Below are positions 14,473-15,713 of a stretch of DNA of 15,713 nt, one piece after another. Source of the stretch: an uncultured Streptococcus sp. (GTDB taxonomy: Bacteria; Bacillota; Bacilli; Lactobacillales; Streptococcaceae); contig CABREZ010000025.1 in NCBI GenBank assembly GCA_902470035.1, positions 1 to 15,713 of the forward strand, written 5' to 3'. The notes beneath the pieces were generated by a model. That model saw only the letters and a list, made by a program, of their open reading frames with translations, ran no database searches and had not been told where the DNA came from. Position 1 is the stretch's first letter, and each line of letters starts with the position of its first letter. A program made the position numbers and the translations under genes.

Positions 14473-15471
14473 TTAGTCTCCATTGTAGGGATAACCCAGG
14501 TGTTCATAAGCTTTGCGGGTCGCCACGCGCCCTGTCCGGGTCCGCATGATAAAGCCTTTCTGAATCAAGTAAGGTTCATACATGTCTTCTACGGTCTCGC
14601 GTTCTTCAGCAATATTGACCGATAGGGTCCCAAGGCCGACCGGGCCACCTCCGTACATTTCAATCATAGTGCGCAGGATCTTTTGATCGACATAGTCCAG
14701 CCCTTCATGATCCACATCCAGCATGGAAAGGGCCTTGTCGGTAATGGTGTCATCAATCAAGCCATCGCCCATAATCTGGGCAAAATCGCGCACCCGTTTG
14801 AGCAAACGGTTGGCAATCCGGGGAGTCCCACGACTACGAAGAGAAAGCTCTTCAGCGGCTTCGTGGGTAATCTCCATCTCAAAAATCTCGGCGGTCCGCT
14901 CGACAATCTCTGTCAAATCATCTTGCTCGTAGTATTCCATATGGCCCGTAATTCCAAAGCGAGCGCGCAAGGGATTGGACAGCATACCCGCTCGAGTCGT
15001 CGCCCCAATCAAAGTGAAAGGAGGGAGGTCTAGATGGACACTCCGGCTAGTCTCGCCAGCACCAATCATGATATCGATGTAAAAATCTTCCATAGCACTG
15101 TAGAGCACTTCTTCGACTGACATAGGCAGACGGTGGATCTCATCGATAAAGAGAACATCGCCCGGCTCTAAGTCATTAAGGATAGCTACCAAGTCACCAG
15201 CCTTTTCAATGACAGGACCGGAAGTCTGCTTGAGGTTGACTCCCAGTTCATTGGCAATGACAAAAGCCATAGTGGTTTTCCCCAGTCCCGGAGGGCCAAA
15301 AAGAAGGACATGATCCAGCGCTTCATCACGAAGCTTTGCTGCTTCAATAAAGATTTTTAGCTGGTCCTTGACCTTATCCTGGCCGATATATTCATGTAAA
15401 TATTGCGGGCGCAGCGTCCGTTCAACAGCCTCTTCGTCGCCCATGATTTCATTGTCTAAAATTCTACTCAT
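14473..15471 (-). CDS. ruvB: Holliday junction branch migration helicase RuvB
   Basis: A 332-residue AAA+ ATPase that, with RuvA, drives branch migration of Holliday junctions in recombination repair. Walker A is GPPGLGKTT (59-67), Walker B FIDEIH (D110-E111), the sensor region GATTRAG follows, and the winged-helix end carries [17 protein letters not shown]. Length is typical. The ATG at 15471 has no ribosome binding site (AGACTGT precedes it), and a TATAAT lies only seven bases upstream, so the message may be leaderless. The internal ATG at codon 10 also lacks a ribosome binding site, and streptococcal homologues start with [14 protein letters not shown] as here. Confidence 0.97.
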   Translation of the reverse strand: MSRILDNEIMGDEEAVERTLRPQYLHEYIGQDKVKDQLKIFIEAAKLRDEALDHVLLFGPPGLGKTTMAFVIANELGVNLKQTSGPVIEKAGDLVAILNDLEPGDVLFIDEIHRLPMSVEEVLYSAMEDFYIDIMIGAGETSRSVHLDLPPFTLIGATTRAGMLSNPLRARFGITGHMEYYEQDDLTEIVERTAEIFEMEITHEAAEELSLRSRGTPRIANRLLKRVRDFAQIMGDGLIDDTITDKALSMLDVDHEGLDYVDQKILRTMIEMYGGGPVGLGTLSVNIAEERETVEDMYEPYLIQKGFIMRTRTGRVATRKAYEHLGYPYNGD

Positions 15472-15478
15472 ACAGTCT

Positions 15479-15487
15479 ATTATAGCA
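15479..15487 (-). promoter_or_regulatory. ruvB -10 box (extended) placed for a leaderless transcript
   Basis: On the minus strand TGCTATAAT is a perfect extended -10 element. Its 3' end is seven bases from the ruvB ATG, which places transcription start at or within two bases of the start codon. The -35 region at 17-base spacing (TCATCA) is poor, as is common with extended -10 promoters. Confidence 0.55.
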
Positions 15488-15559
15488 AAAAATGACGTCT
15501 CTGATGATTTAAAATCATATTCTATTCAATATATCACTAATTATTGATTGTTGGGTGTT

Positions 15560-15573
15560 GGGAATCGATTCCC
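15560..15573. repeat. 14-base perfect palindrome upstream of ruvB
   Basis: GGGAATCGATTCCC is a perfect palindrome with no loop, about 75 bases upstream of the ruvB -10 box. It could be an operator; it is too tight to form a good RNA hairpin. No regulator can be named. Confidence 0.4.
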
Positions 15574-15602
15574 CTCTTAAACTACCTTGTTTCTTTTTAA
15601 GG

Positions 15603-15713
15603 AACGTACCTAAACTCGCTGATGTTCGTGAAAAATAAAGATCGTAGTTCTCACTACCGTTCGAACTGCGTCAACGTACCTAAGTTCACTAACGTTTGCT
15701 AAGGTACGTAGAA
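15603..15713. repeat. Diverged direct repeat, probably part of an intergenic repeat element
   Basis: The 28-base units at 15603-15630 and 15673-15700 both begin AACGTACCTAA and match at about 20 positions. The second unit is followed by CTAAGGTACGT, which pairs with its start (ACGTACCTAAG) over eleven bases with one mismatch, so 15674-15710 can fold into a hairpin. The stretch between contains GTTCGAACTGCGTCAACG, reminiscent of streptococcal BOX-type intergenic elements, but I cannot assign it to a named family. It continues past the window edge. No coding frame is supported here. Confidence 0.4.

Overview
The window is a chromosomal segment of an oral or commensal streptococcus, probably of the sanguinis/mitis/parasanguinis kind. 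The evidence is the protein sequences (AdhE, RuvB, NanE and a SatA-like lipoprotein all read as streptococcal), low-GC DNA, strong AGGAGG ribosome binding sites, CcpA cre sites, and a perfect TACGAATA box, the signature of the streptococcal competence sigma factor SigX/ComX. All recognised genes lie on the minus strand except one five-gene cluster at about 5.7-6.6 kb, which is on the plus strand.

Region 1 (1-5570, minus) is a sialic acid (nan) operon, transcribed from right to left. The order is nanE (ManNAc-6-P epimerase), a lipoprotein sugar-binding protein and two ABC permeases (SatABC type), a YhcH/NanQ-like protein, a YesL-like membrane protein, and the first 18 codons of nanA (N-acetylneuraminate lyase). 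It starts at a promoter whose -35 box overlaps a cre site. No ABC ATPase is encoded here, so transport would need a shared ATPase such as MsmK. The satA-satB junction and the satC-yhcH junction both hold strong RNA stem-loops that probably tune relative expression.

Region 2 (5571-6700, plus) is the most interesting part. A perfect SigX combox drives five tiny ORFs, all shorter than 60 codons. Four are double-glycine-leader bacteriocin-like peptides (57, 55, 55 and 53 aa; predicted mature cores of 34, 34, 34 and 31 aa). The fifth is a 55-aa two-helix membrane protein, a likely immunity protein, placed between the second and third peptides. The leaders carry the F/Y(-15), L(-12), L(-7), V/I(-4) pattern seen in ComC-type leaders processed by ComAB. 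The cores carry GxxxG or related small-xxx-small motifs typical of two-peptide (class IIb) bacteriocins. This looks like a late-competence bacteriocin locus functionally comparable to cibABC of S. pneumoniae and the competence-dependent streptocins of S. gordonii, but with four peptides instead of two.

Region 3 (6670-11063, minus) is fermentative alcohol metabolism: a zinc-dependent alcohol dehydrogenase under a cre-overlapped promoter, and the bifunctional aldehyde-alcohol dehydrogenase adhE. The adhE promoter is flanked by two Rex-like operators and has a perfect cre site further upstream. Each gene is closed by its own terminator.

Region 4 (11064-15471, minus) holds ruvB (Holliday-junction helicase motor, apparently with a leaderless transcript), a nucleotidyltransferase-like gene, a terminator, then a low-molecular-weight protein tyrosine phosphatase, a membrane-anchored MORN-repeat protein and an OatA-like SGNH O-acyltransferase that overlaps the MORN gene. 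The last 240 bases are non-coding, with a palindrome and a diverged repeat that runs to the window edge.
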